Positions 16,751-25,727 of a stretch of 47,733 nucleotides of DNA are shown piece by piece (the stretch's first letter is position 1; the number at the start of each line of letters is the position of its first letter). The DNA is taken from the NCBI GenBank assembly GCA_007116145.1, contig SKJB01000037.1:1-47733 (forward strand). The letters run 5' to 3'. A program made the translations under genes and the position numbers. The DNA comes from Limnochordia bacterium. Lineage in GTDB: Bacteria; Bacillota; Limnochordia; Darwinibacteriales; DTU012. The notes beneath the pieces are model-generated. The model saw nothing but the letters and a program-made list of their open reading frames with translations, ran no database searches and was not told where the DNA came from.

Positions 16751-19096
16751 TTATATTGGTTGTTTAGGTAGTAGTTTCAGTGTTTTATCTCTACTAGTAC
16801 CAGCTGTGATATTAAGTAAAGTGACATGGTAGTGTCCTTGCGTCCATGGGATTTTGCCGTCCTGGTACCATTTACTGAACCTATGACCAGATTGACCAGG
16901 GCCAATAATATGCTCCGCTTTGCTTAGATCAGCAGTATCTACAATAAAACGCCACCCAGCTCCATGATTAACCGTTCCCGATTGGCGATTCCATCCAGCA
17001 GCCATTACCGTGTTTGAACTGCCACTTAATGGAATTGGCTTGGAGTTGAATAAATATTGAAGTGATTTAACTCGTCCTAACAGATGGGAAAACGAGATGC
17101 TGTGGAATGCTCCCCAAGTCCATGTATGGGGGTTATTACCTTGTAACTTAGATATACGTTCAACCGTTAATTGTAATGAGTTGTGTACCACAACTGCAAA
17201 TCCTCCTTGAGCATTCACCCAGTGACTCTGTTCACCTTGACTCACTTTACGAATTATCTCATCGAATTTTGTTGTCCGATTATCAAACAGCTTGATTACT
17301 TGTTTGTCAATTCTTTGGACAAGAAGCTTATAGATTTCGTCCATCCAGATATTAAAAACCAAAGGCGCAGCTGCTGATTTATCCTCTTCATAGTCCCACG
17401 CCTTTAGAATGGAAATAACCTCAGACTGCAGTTGATCTACGTTCTGCTGTGAGATTATGTCTAATAATATGGGCAGTATCCCCTGGGCTTGTAGGTTATA
17501 AGTGTCATACTGTAATTCTTTCATATCATTAAGGGACAGTGTAGATTTTGAATGTAAGAAATCTACAATCCGCTGTTGCCGATAGGATGGAGCCCATGTG
17601 TAGCTGATGTGATAAGGATAGCTATCATCTACGAGTTTGTGATTAGCAGTAGAGATAAATCCTTCCTCAGGGTTAATTATGGTAGGTAGCTCATCCCATG
17701 GAATAAAACCCTCCCACTCATATTCATCAGTCCACCCCGGTATAGGAACCAATCCAGAAGTTCTGGTTTTACGAATTGGAATTAGTCCGTTAGTCCTATA
17801 CGCTATCGTTCCATCCTTACAAGCAAACACAAAATTCTGTACAGGGGTCTGAAAGGACTGCAATGCTTGTGCAAACTCATCCCAATTCTGGGCTTTGTTC
17901 ATGTCTACTATTGCCTCGAGTTCAGCCGATGGCTGATAAGCTGTCCATTTTAACGAAAGGGCATAATGAGCAGCATCAAGAGATGTAAACTTGGAGATAA
18001 TGGGGCCATGTCTAGTGATTTCTGTTTCGTGGAAATGAGAATTTTGTCCTTTTACCCGAATTTCATCCTTGACTACATCAGCTTCTTCCCAGTTTCCCAA
18101 ATATTCAAACAAGCGAGGGTTTTTGCTGTTTCTTTTCTCGAGGTACAAATCCTGTACATCTGCACCCGTATTCGTAACTCCCCATGCAATAAACTCATTA
18201 TGACCAAGCATAACGCCAGGTATCCCAGGTATAGTTACACCCGATACATTAGATGTTTGGGAATTAAGATGGGTTTGGTACCATACTGATGGAGTGGTCA
18301 GTTCCAGGTGGGGATCATTAGCTAATACTGGATAACCCGATTCTGTCTTACTCCCAGCAATTACCCAGTTATTACTACCGTTTGACGTATTTGGTAGCTC
18401 AATGTTTTCTAATCCAGATAGATTGATTTTGGCATCAGTCAGGTGCTTAACAGCGATCTGAGCCTGAGCAGTATCAGTAGGGAATAGCTCTAATGCTTCT
18501 TCTGTTGAGAAATTCTGTAATAAATAATTGCGGAATGCTTGCCCCTTCCAATTCCAGTTTAAATCAAATGCTAAGAGTTTTCCTATGGCCAGCGAATCCA
18601 GAGGACTCCAGGGGGTGGGTTCATAGCCGATCAATCGGAACTCCAATGGCAGTGCCTTTTTGTTAATTGCTTGGGATATATAACGATTAACACCTAGTGA
18701 GAATGCGTCTAACAGAGTTCTCGTTTCGTCTGTGTAGAGCTCTTCAGATAATTTTGCAGCTCTTCGTAGTCCTATACTTAGCATAAACTTGTCCGTAACG
18801 AGTAATTTTTCTCCAAAAATTTCGCTAAGTCCACCTGAAGCTTTCCGTCTTGCTAGATCCATCTGGAACAAGCGATCTTGTGCAGTTACATAACCTTGAG
18901 CAAAGAACAGATCATGTTCATTTTCAGCCCTAATGTGTGGCACCCCGTTTTCGTCTCGAGTGATAGTTACAACTTGCTTGAGCCCATCCAAAATTAGCTC
19001 TCCCTCTAACTGGGGCAAGCTCTTTTTTATCTGTATGTAGCACCAGATAACTACCGTAAGTATTAGAGTAGCCATTGCGATGATAATCATCCACAC
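16751..19096 (-). CDS. Penicillin acylase-family Ntn hydrolase, membrane-anchored
   Basis: A 781-residue protein of the penicillin amidase (peptidase S45) family, which hydrolyses amide bonds such as penicillins, acyl-homoserine lactones or acylated amines. An N-terminal transmembrane helix (residues 3-22) should tether it outside the cell. The alpha region contains GVPHIRAENEHDLFFAQGYV and AQDRLFQMDLARR. The autocleavage site and N-terminal nucleophile Ser lie in NGSNNWVIAGS near residue 241, followed by ANDPHL as in active members. GAGGAGG lies 9 nt before the GTG start. It is monocistronic and diverges from the XRE/GH3 operon. The true substrate is unknown. Confidence 0.92.
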   Translation of the reverse strand: MWMIIIAMATLILTVVIWCYIQIKKSLPQLEGELILDGLKQVVTITRDENGVPHIRAENEHDLFFAQGYVTAQDRLFQMDLARRKASGGLSEIFGEKLLVTDKFMLSIGLRRAAKLSEELYTDETRTLLDAFSLGVNRYISQAINKKALPLEFRLIGYEPTPWSPLDSLAIGKLLAFDLNWNWKGQAFRNYLLQNFSTEEALELFPTDTAQAQIAVKHLTDAKINLSGLENIELPNTSNGSNNWVIAGSKTESGYPVLANDPHLELTTPSVWYQTHLNSQTSNVSGVTIPGIPGVMLGHNEFIAWGVTNTGADVQDLYLEKRNSKNPRLFEYLGNWEEADVVKDEIRVKGQNSHFHETEITRHGPIISKFTSLDAAHYALSLKWTAYQPSAELEAIVDMNKAQNWDEFAQALQSFQTPVQNFVFACKDGTIAYRTNGLIPIRKTRTSGLVPIPGWTDEYEWEGFIPWDELPTIINPEEGFISTANHKLVDDSYPYHISYTWAPSYRQQRIVDFLHSKSTLSLNDMKELQYDTYNLQAQGILPILLDIISQQNVDQLQSEVISILKAWDYEEDKSAAAPLVFNIWMDEIYKLLVQRIDKQVIKLFDNRTTKFDEIIRKVSQGEQSHWVNAQGGFAVVVHNSLQLTVERISKLQGNNPHTWTWGAFHSISFSHLLGRVKSLQYLFNSKPIPLSGSSNTVMAAGWNRQSGTVNHGAGWRFIVDTADLSKAEHIIGPGQSGHRFSKWYQDGKIPWTQGHYHVTLLNITAGTSRDKTLKLLPKQPI

Positions 19097-19217
19097 AGTA
19101 TTCGTCCTCCTCGAAAAAGCGTTAATGTGTTATGTTATAGTATTAGATTCAGATCGAACGAACTCCTTGTATACACTTAAACATTATACTTGAATTATGG
19201 AGGTGATGGGAGAGTTG

Positions 19218-19272
19218 TTTTAACGTTTTTCGTTAAAATATAGTTGACAAACGTAATTTAGTCTGACATACT
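19218..19272 (+). promoter_or_regulatory. Promoter and operator of the XRE-GH3-radical SAM operon
   Basis: TTGACA (19244-19249) and CATACT (19267-19272) are 17 bp apart. A perfect inverted repeat TTTTAACG-N5-CGTTAAAA (19218-19238) sits just upstream of the -35 box. The first gene encodes an XRE regulator, so autoregulation is the simplest reading. The site also lies between this operon and the divergent acylase gene. Confidence 0.6.
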
Positions 19273-19343
19273 AGCGTTGAATACTTTGAGTATAGGCAAA
19301 AGCTTCAACAAGAAAGCGATGAAACACTATAGAGGTGGTAGTG

Positions 19344-19577
19344 ATGGCAATTATTTTGCGGCTTGATCGAGTAATGGCTGATCGGAAAATGTCTCTAAAT
19401 GAATTAGCAGAGCAAGTTGGTGTAGCTAACGTGAATTTGTCTAACATTAAACGAGGGAAGATTAGCGCTATTCGTTTCTCTACACTGAATGCAATATGTG
19501 ATGTACTAAACTGCCAACCCGGAGATATAATCGAGTTCCAGAAGGATACTGCAGGTGATCAAAATGCAGCTAAATAG
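19344..19577 (+). CDS. Small XRE/Cro-type regulator (YozG-like)
   Basis: A 77-residue protein that is a single Cro/C1 helix-turn-helix domain: LNELAEQVGVANVNLSNIKR as recognition region, then CDVLNCQPGDIIEF, typical of the YozG-like class. ATG 19344 is preferred over upstream in-frame GTG codons because AGAGGTGG is then spaced 5-6 nt away. It is the first gene of the operon and its 3' end overlaps the next gene by 14 nt. It probably binds the inverted repeat at 19218. Small size and position suggest a pathway-specific switch. Confidence 0.85.
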   Translation: MAIILRLDRVMADRKMSLNELAEQVGVANVNLSNIKRGKISAIRFSTLNAICDVLNCQPGDIIEFQKDTAGDQNAAK

Positions 19578-20268
19578 CGAGATTATTGCTGTTGATTTGC
19601 TGACGGATCATCTGAAGTCTTCCATGTATAAGTTGATGGTCGAGTTTTATGATCAAACCAATTATGTTGTCTTCTTACATGATCTAAAGGATAAGGATTA
19701 TTGCATATTGCTTTATACGCCTGACAATGAGTTGCGAGGTTTTACCACTGTTAAGCAGGTGAGGTTTACGCTAGATGATACCGACATCTTTGGTGTGTTC
19801 TCGGGCGACACAATAATTCATAGTGATAACTGGGGAAGTTTAGAGCTCTTTAAATCCTTCGCGAAGCTCGTCTTTGAGCTTGGCTCATACCATCAAGATT
19901 TTTATTGGTTTTTAATATCCAAGGGCTACAGAACATATCGAATGCTTCCCGTATTTTTCAAGGAGTTCTACCCTAACTACCAGCACACAACGCCTGCTTA
20001 TGAACAAAGTATTATCAATGGCTTTGGCATGTATAAATACCCAGAAGAATTTGACCTGCTAAGTGGTGTAGTCTGTTATAAGGGGATTAAGGATAAACTA
20101 AAGTTAGGGGTTGCGGATATTACCGACAAGCAGTTACGAGATAAAAACATTGCCTATTTTGTGGATAAGAATCCTGGTTATATTCAGGGTAATGATCTAG
20201 TATGCTTGGCTAGGCTTCATCCTGACAGTTTAAGAGAGCCTGCAAGGAGGTTACTCTTAGGTGGATAG
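19564..20268 (+). CDS. Unknown protein, possible GNAT-like fold, operon gene 2
   Basis: A 234-residue protein without signal or membrane segments. It has no motif I can name with certainty. The order of segments (LRGFTTVKQVRF, FGVFSGDTIIHSDNWG, then a helix and FYWFLISKGYRTYRMLP) resembles the beta-strands, acyl-CoA-binding turn and helices of GNAT acyltransferases. ATG 19564 is chosen, with AGGTGA 5 nt upstream, inside the end of the XRE gene. Its stop overlaps the GH3 start by 8 nt, so translation is coupled. It may transfer an acyl group in the same pathway, but that is inference. Confidence 0.6.
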   Translation: MQLNSEIIAVDLLTDHLKSSMYKLMVEFYDQTNYVVFLHDLKDKDYCILLYTPDNELRGFTTVKQVRFTLDDTDIFGVFSGDTIIHSDNWGSLELFKSFAKLVFELGSYHQDFYWFLISKGYRTYRMLPVFFKEFYPNYQHTTPAYEQSIINGFGMYKYPEEFDLLSGVVCYKGIKDKLKLGVADITDKQLRDKNIAYFVDKNPGYIQGNDLVCLARLHPDSLREPARRLLLGG

Positions 20269-21808
20269 TGTGATAAGTAGCTTTCTGTGTTTTATTGCAA
20301 ATAGCATTTGTTGCAATGGCTATAAACGGGAATACCATAGATTTATAGGTACTACCGATCTTGCAGCCGTACAAGAGCATAAGCTCCTCAGTATCCTATT
20401 AAAGAATAGGGACTGTGTCTATGGCAAGCGCTATAAGTTTTCGCAAATTCAGAGCGTCGCTGATTATCAGGAGCACGTACCGTTAACGTGCTATGAAGAC
20501 TATGTACCCTATATCGATCAGATTTGTCAGGGTATGCCCAAAATTCTAACAGAAGAAGAGGTGTTGATGTTAGAGCCTACAAGCGGATCAACTGCCGCAT
20601 CAAAGTTGATTCCGTACACAAAGAGTCTTCGCGAGGAGTTTCAGAAAGGCATAAAGCCTTGGATCTATGCACTATACACTAACAATCCTAAGCTGCGCTC
20701 TGGTAAAAGCTACTGGTCAATTACACCCATCACTCACCAGGAGAAATTTACGAGTGGCGGTATACGCATTGGCTTTGAGGAAGATAGCCAGTACTTTGGT
20801 AAACTAGAGAGATTTTTGCTTGATCTTGTCTTTGCAGTGCCTGGCAAGCTCGTTAAGCAAGCTGCAATTGATCAGTTTTATCAAGTGACATGTGAAAAAT
20901 TACTACTGTGTAGAAATCTTAGCTTGATCTCCATTTGGAATCCCACATTTTTATTGCTTTTGCTAGACTTTATTACAGCGAACCAGGATGCCTTACTAGC
21001 TAGCATCAGCAGCAAAAGTCCCGAGCAGGCTCTCGAGCTGAAAGCACTTATCCAAAACAGAAACTATCAATTGATCTGGCCGAAATTAGCGATAATTAGT
21101 TGTTGGGGAGATGGTCAGGCAAACCAGTATTTGCCGAAAGTGCAAGCGCTGTTTCCTGATGTGAGCATTGAACCAAAAGGGGTCTTAGCTACGGAAGCCT
21201 TTGTTTCCTTTCCCCTACATGGACTTAATGGTACTGTATTGAGTGGTCATTCTCATTTTTTTGAGTTTCTATCCGTCGATGATGGTCGGATATATCTTGC
21301 TCATCAGCTGCAAACGGGATCGAAGTATGTGGTTATCCTGACTACATCGGGTGGATTGTATCGCTATAATCTTAATGATGTTATCCAGGTTTATGATTTT
21401 TTCGGTTGTTATCCAGTCATAGGATTTATAGGTAAGCAAGATAAGGTGTCCGATCTCTTTGGCGAAAAGCTTCATGAGCTTTTTATCAGTCATATCTTTG
21501 CTGAGCTTAATATAGCAGACTTTTGCATGCTAGCACCGCAGGGTGATCATTATGTAGTTTATACAACATGCGAGGTTAATCGAGAAGAACTAGAAAAGGC
21601 TTTATGCGAAAATTATCATTATGACTACTGTCGTAAGCTCGGTCAATTAAAACCACTGAGATTGTTTCGATTAACTGGAGATCCTCTGCAAGAATATACA
21701 GCAGAGTGTCTTCGCCAAGGGAAGCGGCTTGGAGATATAAAAACCCCAGTTCTATCAGTATATCCAGATTGGGATTTGATTTTTAAAGGAGAATATTTAT
21801 GCGAATAG
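20261..21808 (+). CDS. GH3-family acyl-adenylating / amido synthetase-like enzyme
   Basis: A 515-residue protein of the GH3 ('auxin-responsive promoter') family, ANL-type adenylating enzymes that in plants join carboxylic acids such as auxin or jasmonate to amino acids. Visible features are the N-terminal helix bundle, YxxHVPLTCYEDYVPYI, the phosphate-binding loop LEPTSGSTAASKLIPYT near residue 105, and a second nucleotide motif VLATEAFVSFPL near residue 310. A GLYRYNLNDVIQV segment like that of plant GH3s follows. AAGGAGG precedes the GTG start. Bacterial members are poorly characterised. It lies between a GNAT-like gene and two radical SAM genes, suggesting activation of an acid for amide formation. 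Confidence 0.85.
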   Translation: MDSVISSFLCFIANSICCNGYKREYHRFIGTTDLAAVQEHKLLSILLKNRDCVYGKRYKFSQIQSVADYQEHVPLTCYEDYVPYIDQICQGMPKILTEEEVLMLEPTSGSTAASKLIPYTKSLREEFQKGIKPWIYALYTNNPKLRSGKSYWSITPITHQEKFTSGGIRIGFEEDSQYFGKLERFLLDLVFAVPGKLVKQAAIDQFYQVTCEKLLLCRNLSLISIWNPTFLLLLLDFITANQDALLASISSKSPEQALELKALIQNRNYQLIWPKLAIISCWGDGQANQYLPKVQALFPDVSIEPKGVLATEAFVSFPLHGLNGTVLSGHSHFFEFLSVDDGRIYLAHQLQTGSKYVVILTTSGGLYRYNLNDVIQVYDFFGCYPVIGFIGKQDKVSDLFGEKLHELFISHIFAELNIADFCMLAPQGDHYVVYTTCEVNREELEKALCENYHYDYCRKLGQLKPLRLFRLTGDPLQEYTAECLRQGKRLGDIKTPVLSVYPDWDLIFKGEYLCE

Positions 21809-23166
21809 CCTTACTAGCTCCCGCGGGAGCTATGCATCGCTACAATGGTAGCTTTGGAAAATCACTGCACTATGCACCCCTAACGCTAACTACCTTAGCA
21901 GCGTTAGTGCCCGAGGAGTTAAAGGCAGATATACGAATATACGATGAAACTGCAGGCTCCATCCCTTTGGATCTAGATGCTGATATCGTTTGCATTACTT
22001 GTATTACAGGGACTGCTCCTCGATGCTATGCATTTGCAGACTATTATCGCAGTAAGGGTAAAACAGTTGTCTTAGGCGGGGTACATCCCACAATGCTACC
22101 CGAAGAAGCTAGTCAACATGCAGATGTAGTGATTACTGGTTTTGCCGAGTTTACCTTTCCTCAAATGCTTTATGATTACCATAACCACTGTTTAAAGCAA
22201 CGGTATACCCAAGGTGCCGATTATACCATCGCGGGTCGAGTAAGACCACGGCGCGATCTGCTTCAAAAAAAAAGCTATATTACGCTAAACACAGTAGAAG
22301 CGGTAAGGGGTTGTTCCTTACCGTGCACGTTTTGCGCTTATCCATCGGCCTTTGGTAGAACCATTTATAAACGTCCAGTAGCGGAAGTAATTACTGAGAT
22401 CAAGGAGCTTAACGCACGTGAGGTTCTCTTTCCCGATGTAAATTTAATTGCAGATCAAGCTTATGCTATCGAGTTATTTACTGCAATGATTCCACTGAAA
22501 AAAAACTGGATGGGTTTGGTGACCTCGGCAGTTGGTCTAGAGGATCAGTTAATCAAAGTTCTGGCTAAAAGTGGTTGTCGAGGACTCCTTATCGGATTTG
22601 AGTCAATTAGCCAAGGATCTCAGAAATTAATCAATAAGGGAGTCAATAAAGTGCCTGAGTATCAGTTGCTCATGAAGAAGCTACATGATGTAGGTATTCT
22701 TGTCCAAGGCTGTTTTGCGTTTGGCAGCGATGATGAGGATCAGAGTGTCTTTGATAAAACGGTAGAAATGGTTATCAAAACAAAAATTGACTTGCCGCGA
22801 TATTCTATCTTAACTCCTTTCCCAAAGACAGAGCTTTATCGGCAATTAGCATCAGAAAATAGGATTGTAGAACGAGATTGGGCCTTGTATGATGTGGAAC
22901 ACTGTGTGTTCACTCCTAAACAGATGACGGCTGATCAAGTAGAAGAAGGGTGTGCTTGGGCGTGGGAGGAAACCTATAAAGCGATGTCCATTGTTAAACG
23001 CCTGTCTCCTTTTAACCGACTTCCTTGGCTTGCTCTACCGGTGAATCTAGGATACCGAGGATATGCTGCTAAATTTCGAAGATTTACCAAAGACATAATG
23101 ACTGACAATAGTGATATTCCTGAGGTGAAAAATGAAAATAACCTTCATAGTTCCAGCGATCGGTAA
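21799..23166 (+). CDS. B12-binding-type radical SAM enzyme 1
   Basis: A 455-residue protein. The N-terminal ~150 residues form a cobalamin-binding-like Rossmann domain (VVLGGVHPTMLPEEA, then VVITGFAE). The radical SAM core carries the cluster motif CSLPCTFC (CxxxCxxC) near residue 172, LFPDVNLIADQ and LLIGFESISQGSQ. No DxHxxG cobalamin ligand motif is present, as in many P-methylase/BchE-type enzymes. This class performs C-methylation or radical ring and bond rearrangements. ATG 21799 overlaps the GH3 end by 10 nt and has AAAGGAG 8 nt upstream. It is a paralogue of the next gene. Confidence 0.9.
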   Translation: MRIALLAPAGAMHRYNGSFGKSLHYAPLTLTTLAALVPEELKADIRIYDETAGSIPLDLDADIVCITCITGTAPRCYAFADYYRSKGKTVVLGGVHPTMLPEEASQHADVVITGFAEFTFPQMLYDYHNHCLKQRYTQGADYTIAGRVRPRRDLLQKKSYITLNTVEAVRGCSLPCTFCAYPSAFGRTIYKRPVAEVITEIKELNAREVLFPDVNLIADQAYAIELFTAMIPLKKNWMGLVTSAVGLEDQLIKVLAKSGCRGLLIGFESISQGSQKLINKGVNKVPEYQLLMKKLHDVGILVQGCFAFGSDDEDQSVFDKTVEMVIKTKIDLPRYSILTPFPKTELYRQLASENRIVERDWALYDVEHCVFTPKQMTADQVEEGCAWAWEETYKAMSIVKRLSPFNRLPWLALPVNLGYRGYAAKFRRFTKDIMTDNSDIPEVKNENNLHSSSDR

Positions 23167-24460
23167 AAAACCTGAACAGAAATACATTGGAACCTGGAAA
23201 ATGGAACCTTTAACCTATGGTACATTGTCCGCGCTAACACCAAACGAAATAGAGATTGATTTATATGATGATCGGATAGAGTTAATTGATTATGACATAG
23301 ATACGGACTTAGTGGTGCTTTCTGTTGAGACATATACAGCTAAGCGAGCTTATGCTATTGCTCAGAGATTTCGAGAACGGCAGATACCTGTTGTGCTTGG
23401 TGGTTATCATGTGACTCTTTGTCCCGAGGAAGCAAGTCTTTATAGTGATTGTATTGTGATTGGAAATGCAGAAGGGGTCTGGGAGCAGCTACTAAGTGAT
23501 CTTAAGCTTGGGCAACTACAAAAGGCATACCAGGGTCAGGCTTTTTACCAAAGAAAGTGTGTTGATCGAAGCTTGTATCAGGGCAAGAAATACTTGCCAA
23601 TAACACTTGTAGAGACGGGTCGTGGTTGCTGCCATGATTGCGATTTTTGTGCGATCACCCACTACTATCACACGTATCACAAGCGAGATATTGATCTTAT
23701 TATTGGGGATCTTGCGGCGAGTCCCCACAAACATGTGTTTTTGGTCGATGATAATCTAATGGCAGATAAGGCGAATGCCAAGGCGCTTTTTAAGGCTATG
23801 ATTCCTTTAGGGATCAAATGGGCTGGTCAAGGCACCCTAGCCATGGCAAAAGACCCTGAGCTATTAAACTTAATGAAAAAAAGCGGTTGCGAGCTTATGC
23901 TTATTGGCTTCGAATCGCTCGAGCAGGATAATTTAAAACAGATGAATAAGTCGTTTAATCTTACTTTGGGGGAGCAAAATGAGTTAGTGAAGAGAATTCA
24001 TGATGCCGGTATTGGGATATATGCAACATTCGTGTTTGGTTATGACCATGATACCCTAGCTACAATCGAAAACACCGTTAGGTTTGCTAAAAAGCACAAT
24101 TTTTACACAGCAGCTTTTAATCACTTGTTGCCATTTCCAGGAACTCCCCTGTATACGCGCCTTTTGGAACAAAAGAGATTGATTTATGATAAATGGTGGT
24201 TAGCGGATGATTACACCTATGGTGAGCTTGCTTTTGTTCCGAAACTTATGCCAGCTGAGCGGTTAAGTACAATGTGTCGTCAAGCTCGCAAGGAATTTGC
24301 AAGTTTCCCGACAGTATTAAAAAGAGGCTTACATGCAATGCAGCGTTCGAGCCCGTTAATGTGGGGTGTGTTTTGGGCAATGAACCTCCGATTAGGTGAG
24401 GAAATTGATGAAAAGATGAACGTTCCCCTCGGGAGGAATCTAGATGAGTTCCCTAAATAG
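23132..24460 (+). CDS. B12-binding-type radical SAM enzyme 2
   Basis: A 442-residue paralogue of the preceding protein. The B12-type domain reads VVLGGYHVTLCPEEA and VIGNAEGVW. The [4Fe-4S] motif CHDCDFC with a preceding Cys gives CxxxCxxC near residue 165, and HVFLVDDNLMADK plus MLIGFESLEQDNL follow. LPFPGTPLYTRLLEQ near residue 330 is typical of BchE/HpnP-like enzymes. GAGGTGAAA precedes ATG 23132, which lies 35 nt inside the upstream gene. Two adjacent, divergent B12-type radical SAM enzymes imply two successive radical steps on one molecule. The substrate is unknown. Confidence 0.9.
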   Translation: MKITFIVPAIGKKPEQKYIGTWKMEPLTYGTLSALTPNEIEIDLYDDRIELIDYDIDTDLVVLSVETYTAKRAYAIAQRFRERQIPVVLGGYHVTLCPEEASLYSDCIVIGNAEGVWEQLLSDLKLGQLQKAYQGQAFYQRKCVDRSLYQGKKYLPITLVETGRGCCHDCDFCAITHYYHTYHKRDIDLIIGDLAASPHKHVFLVDDNLMADKANAKALFKAMIPLGIKWAGQGTLAMAKDPELLNLMKKSGCELMLIGFESLEQDNLKQMNKSFNLTLGEQNELVKRIHDAGIGIYATFVFGYDHDTLATIENTVRFAKKHNFYTAAFNHLLPFPGTPLYTRLLEQKRLIYDKWWLADDYTYGELAFVPKLMPAERLSTMCRQARKEFASFPTVLKRGLHAMQRSSPLMWGVFWAMNLRLGEEIDEKMNVPLGRNLDEFPK

Positions 24461-25514
24461 CAGGTATGAATATAGTTTAGCAACGAGTAACGATGGTCCT
24501 GATTTGCTAAGGCTTTATGAGTGCGATGAGTCCTCGGGGAACATATCGGTAATGTATACCCGCAGACCGAATCCCTATGAGTCCCTATTAAGAGAGGGGG
24601 ACAAAGTAATCTTTCCAATAATGCGAGTAAAAGAAACCCAGGAACTATGTGGGGGAGGGTGCTGTGTCATCCGAAAAGCGTATGTAAATGGGCAACGAAG
24701 AATTACTGGGTATCTTACAGGTCTAAAAATTATGCCTAAGTTTCGAAGGCGAGTCCCTTATATCCAGGAGCTCTATCAGGAGTTGTTTGCTTTAACCAAA
24801 GGTGAGGTGGATCTGTTTTATACAACCATTCTTGCCGAAAATGTAGTTTTTCAACGGCTTCTAGAGAAAAAGCGGAAAAATATGCCTGTTTATCAGTTTC
24901 TTCATGACTATACGGTATATTGTTTTTTGCCGCGTTTGCCAAAAACAAGCTTGGACTTGGCTCTTGAGCAGGGAGTTAGTCGTGAAGTAATCGAGTTCTA
25001 TGAGCAGCGATTGCCGCATCTTAACTTATCTCCTTACTCACTTATCGAGTCTAGCAGCTATCCTCGCTTAGACAGTAGCAATATCTATTCGTTAAAAGAT
25101 GCAGCTGGGAGAGTGGTTGCTGCTTGTGGGCTTGTTGATCAAAAGCACTATAAGCAATATATTGTTACCAAGTATTCTGGTGCGCTAAATCTGCTTAGTC
25201 ATCTACCCCTAACATGGATCGGCTATCCTAATTTACCAAAGGTTGGTCAGGTTATAAATTATGCGAGCATTGCTATGTTATGTGTGGACAATGATGACCG
25301 TGATCTAGCCTGTTCTTTAATGAGCAAGGTTTTTGCACAGCATAATAACTATGATTTTTTCATGCTTGGTTTAGTAGGTAATCATCCGCTTAATCAGCTA
25401 TTTGAAACCTTGAAGCATATCAAGTATCCAAGCAAGCTTTATACCGTGCATAATGATCCATCTCACCTTCATCTTGATGAACGGTTGATTCATTTAGAGG
25501 TATCCTTATTATGA
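24444..25514 (+). CDS. GNAT-like acyltransferase, last operon gene
   Basis: A 356-residue protein. The N-terminal half resembles a GNAT domain: YSLATSNDGPDLLRLYE, RITGYLTGLKIMPKFRRR (strand 4 and acetyl-CoA-loop-like basic turn) and a helix. The C-terminal half looks like a second, degenerate copy with AAGRVVAACGLVDQKHYK and SIAMLCVDNDDRDLACSLM. No signal peptide or membrane helix is seen. GGGAGGAATC lies before ATG 24444, which overlaps radical SAM 2 by 17 nt. With the GH3 enzyme it could acylate or amidate a product made by the radical SAM pair. The family is likely, the substrate unknown. Confidence 0.65.
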   Translation: MSSLNSRYEYSLATSNDGPDLLRLYECDESSGNISVMYTRRPNPYESLLREGDKVIFPIMRVKETQELCGGGCCVIRKAYVNGQRRITGYLTGLKIMPKFRRRVPYIQELYQELFALTKGEVDLFYTTILAENVVFQRLLEKKRKNMPVYQFLHDYTVYCFLPRLPKTSLDLALEQGVSREVIEFYEQRLPHLNLSPYSLIESSSYPRLDSSNIYSLKDAAGRVVAACGLVDQKHYKQYIVTKYSGALNLLSHLPLTWIGYPNLPKVGQVINYASIAMLCVDNDDRDLACSLMSKVFAQHNNYDFFMLGLVGNHPLNQLFETLKHIKYPSKLYTVHNDPSHLHLDERLIHLEVSLL

Positions 25515-25580
25515 GGATTTTACATCTCACCACGGTAGCATAGTCTAGGTATGGAAGATGTCCGCAACAGCAACGGCTAA

Positions 25581-25658
25581 GTCAGGGAAGGCCTTTCAAG
25601 TGGTCAGATCCAACGGGTAGCAGTAGCTCGTATGCTGGTTTGCCAACCCCTTGTTGTA
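25581..25658 (+). pseudogene. ABC-transporter ATPase relic
   Basis: One frame reads REGLSSGQIQRVAVARMLVC followed by QPLVV. This is the ABC signature motif (LSGGQ with G to S) and the following helix leading to Walker B. Nothing else of an ATPase surrounds it. It is a ~26-codon remnant between the GH3 operon and the next promoter. Confidence 0.55.
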
Positions 25659-25666
25659 AAAAACAC

Positions 25667-25695
25667 TTGACATTGTGTATGATATTTGCTACATT
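25667..25695 (+). promoter_or_regulatory. Promoter for the membrane protein/XRE pair
   Basis: TTGACA (25667-25672) and TACATT (25690-25695) with 17-bp spacing, about 33 bp before the start codon. Confidence 0.65.
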
Positions 25696-25727
25696 AAGTA
25701 TGTAAATATTAACAAAGGGGTGTGCGT

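Noticed and set aside
19564-25514. Lantibiotic or RiPP cluster reading of the radical SAM operon
   Set aside because: No precursor peptide, SPASM domain or peptide exporter is present, and GH3 enzymes act on small acids.
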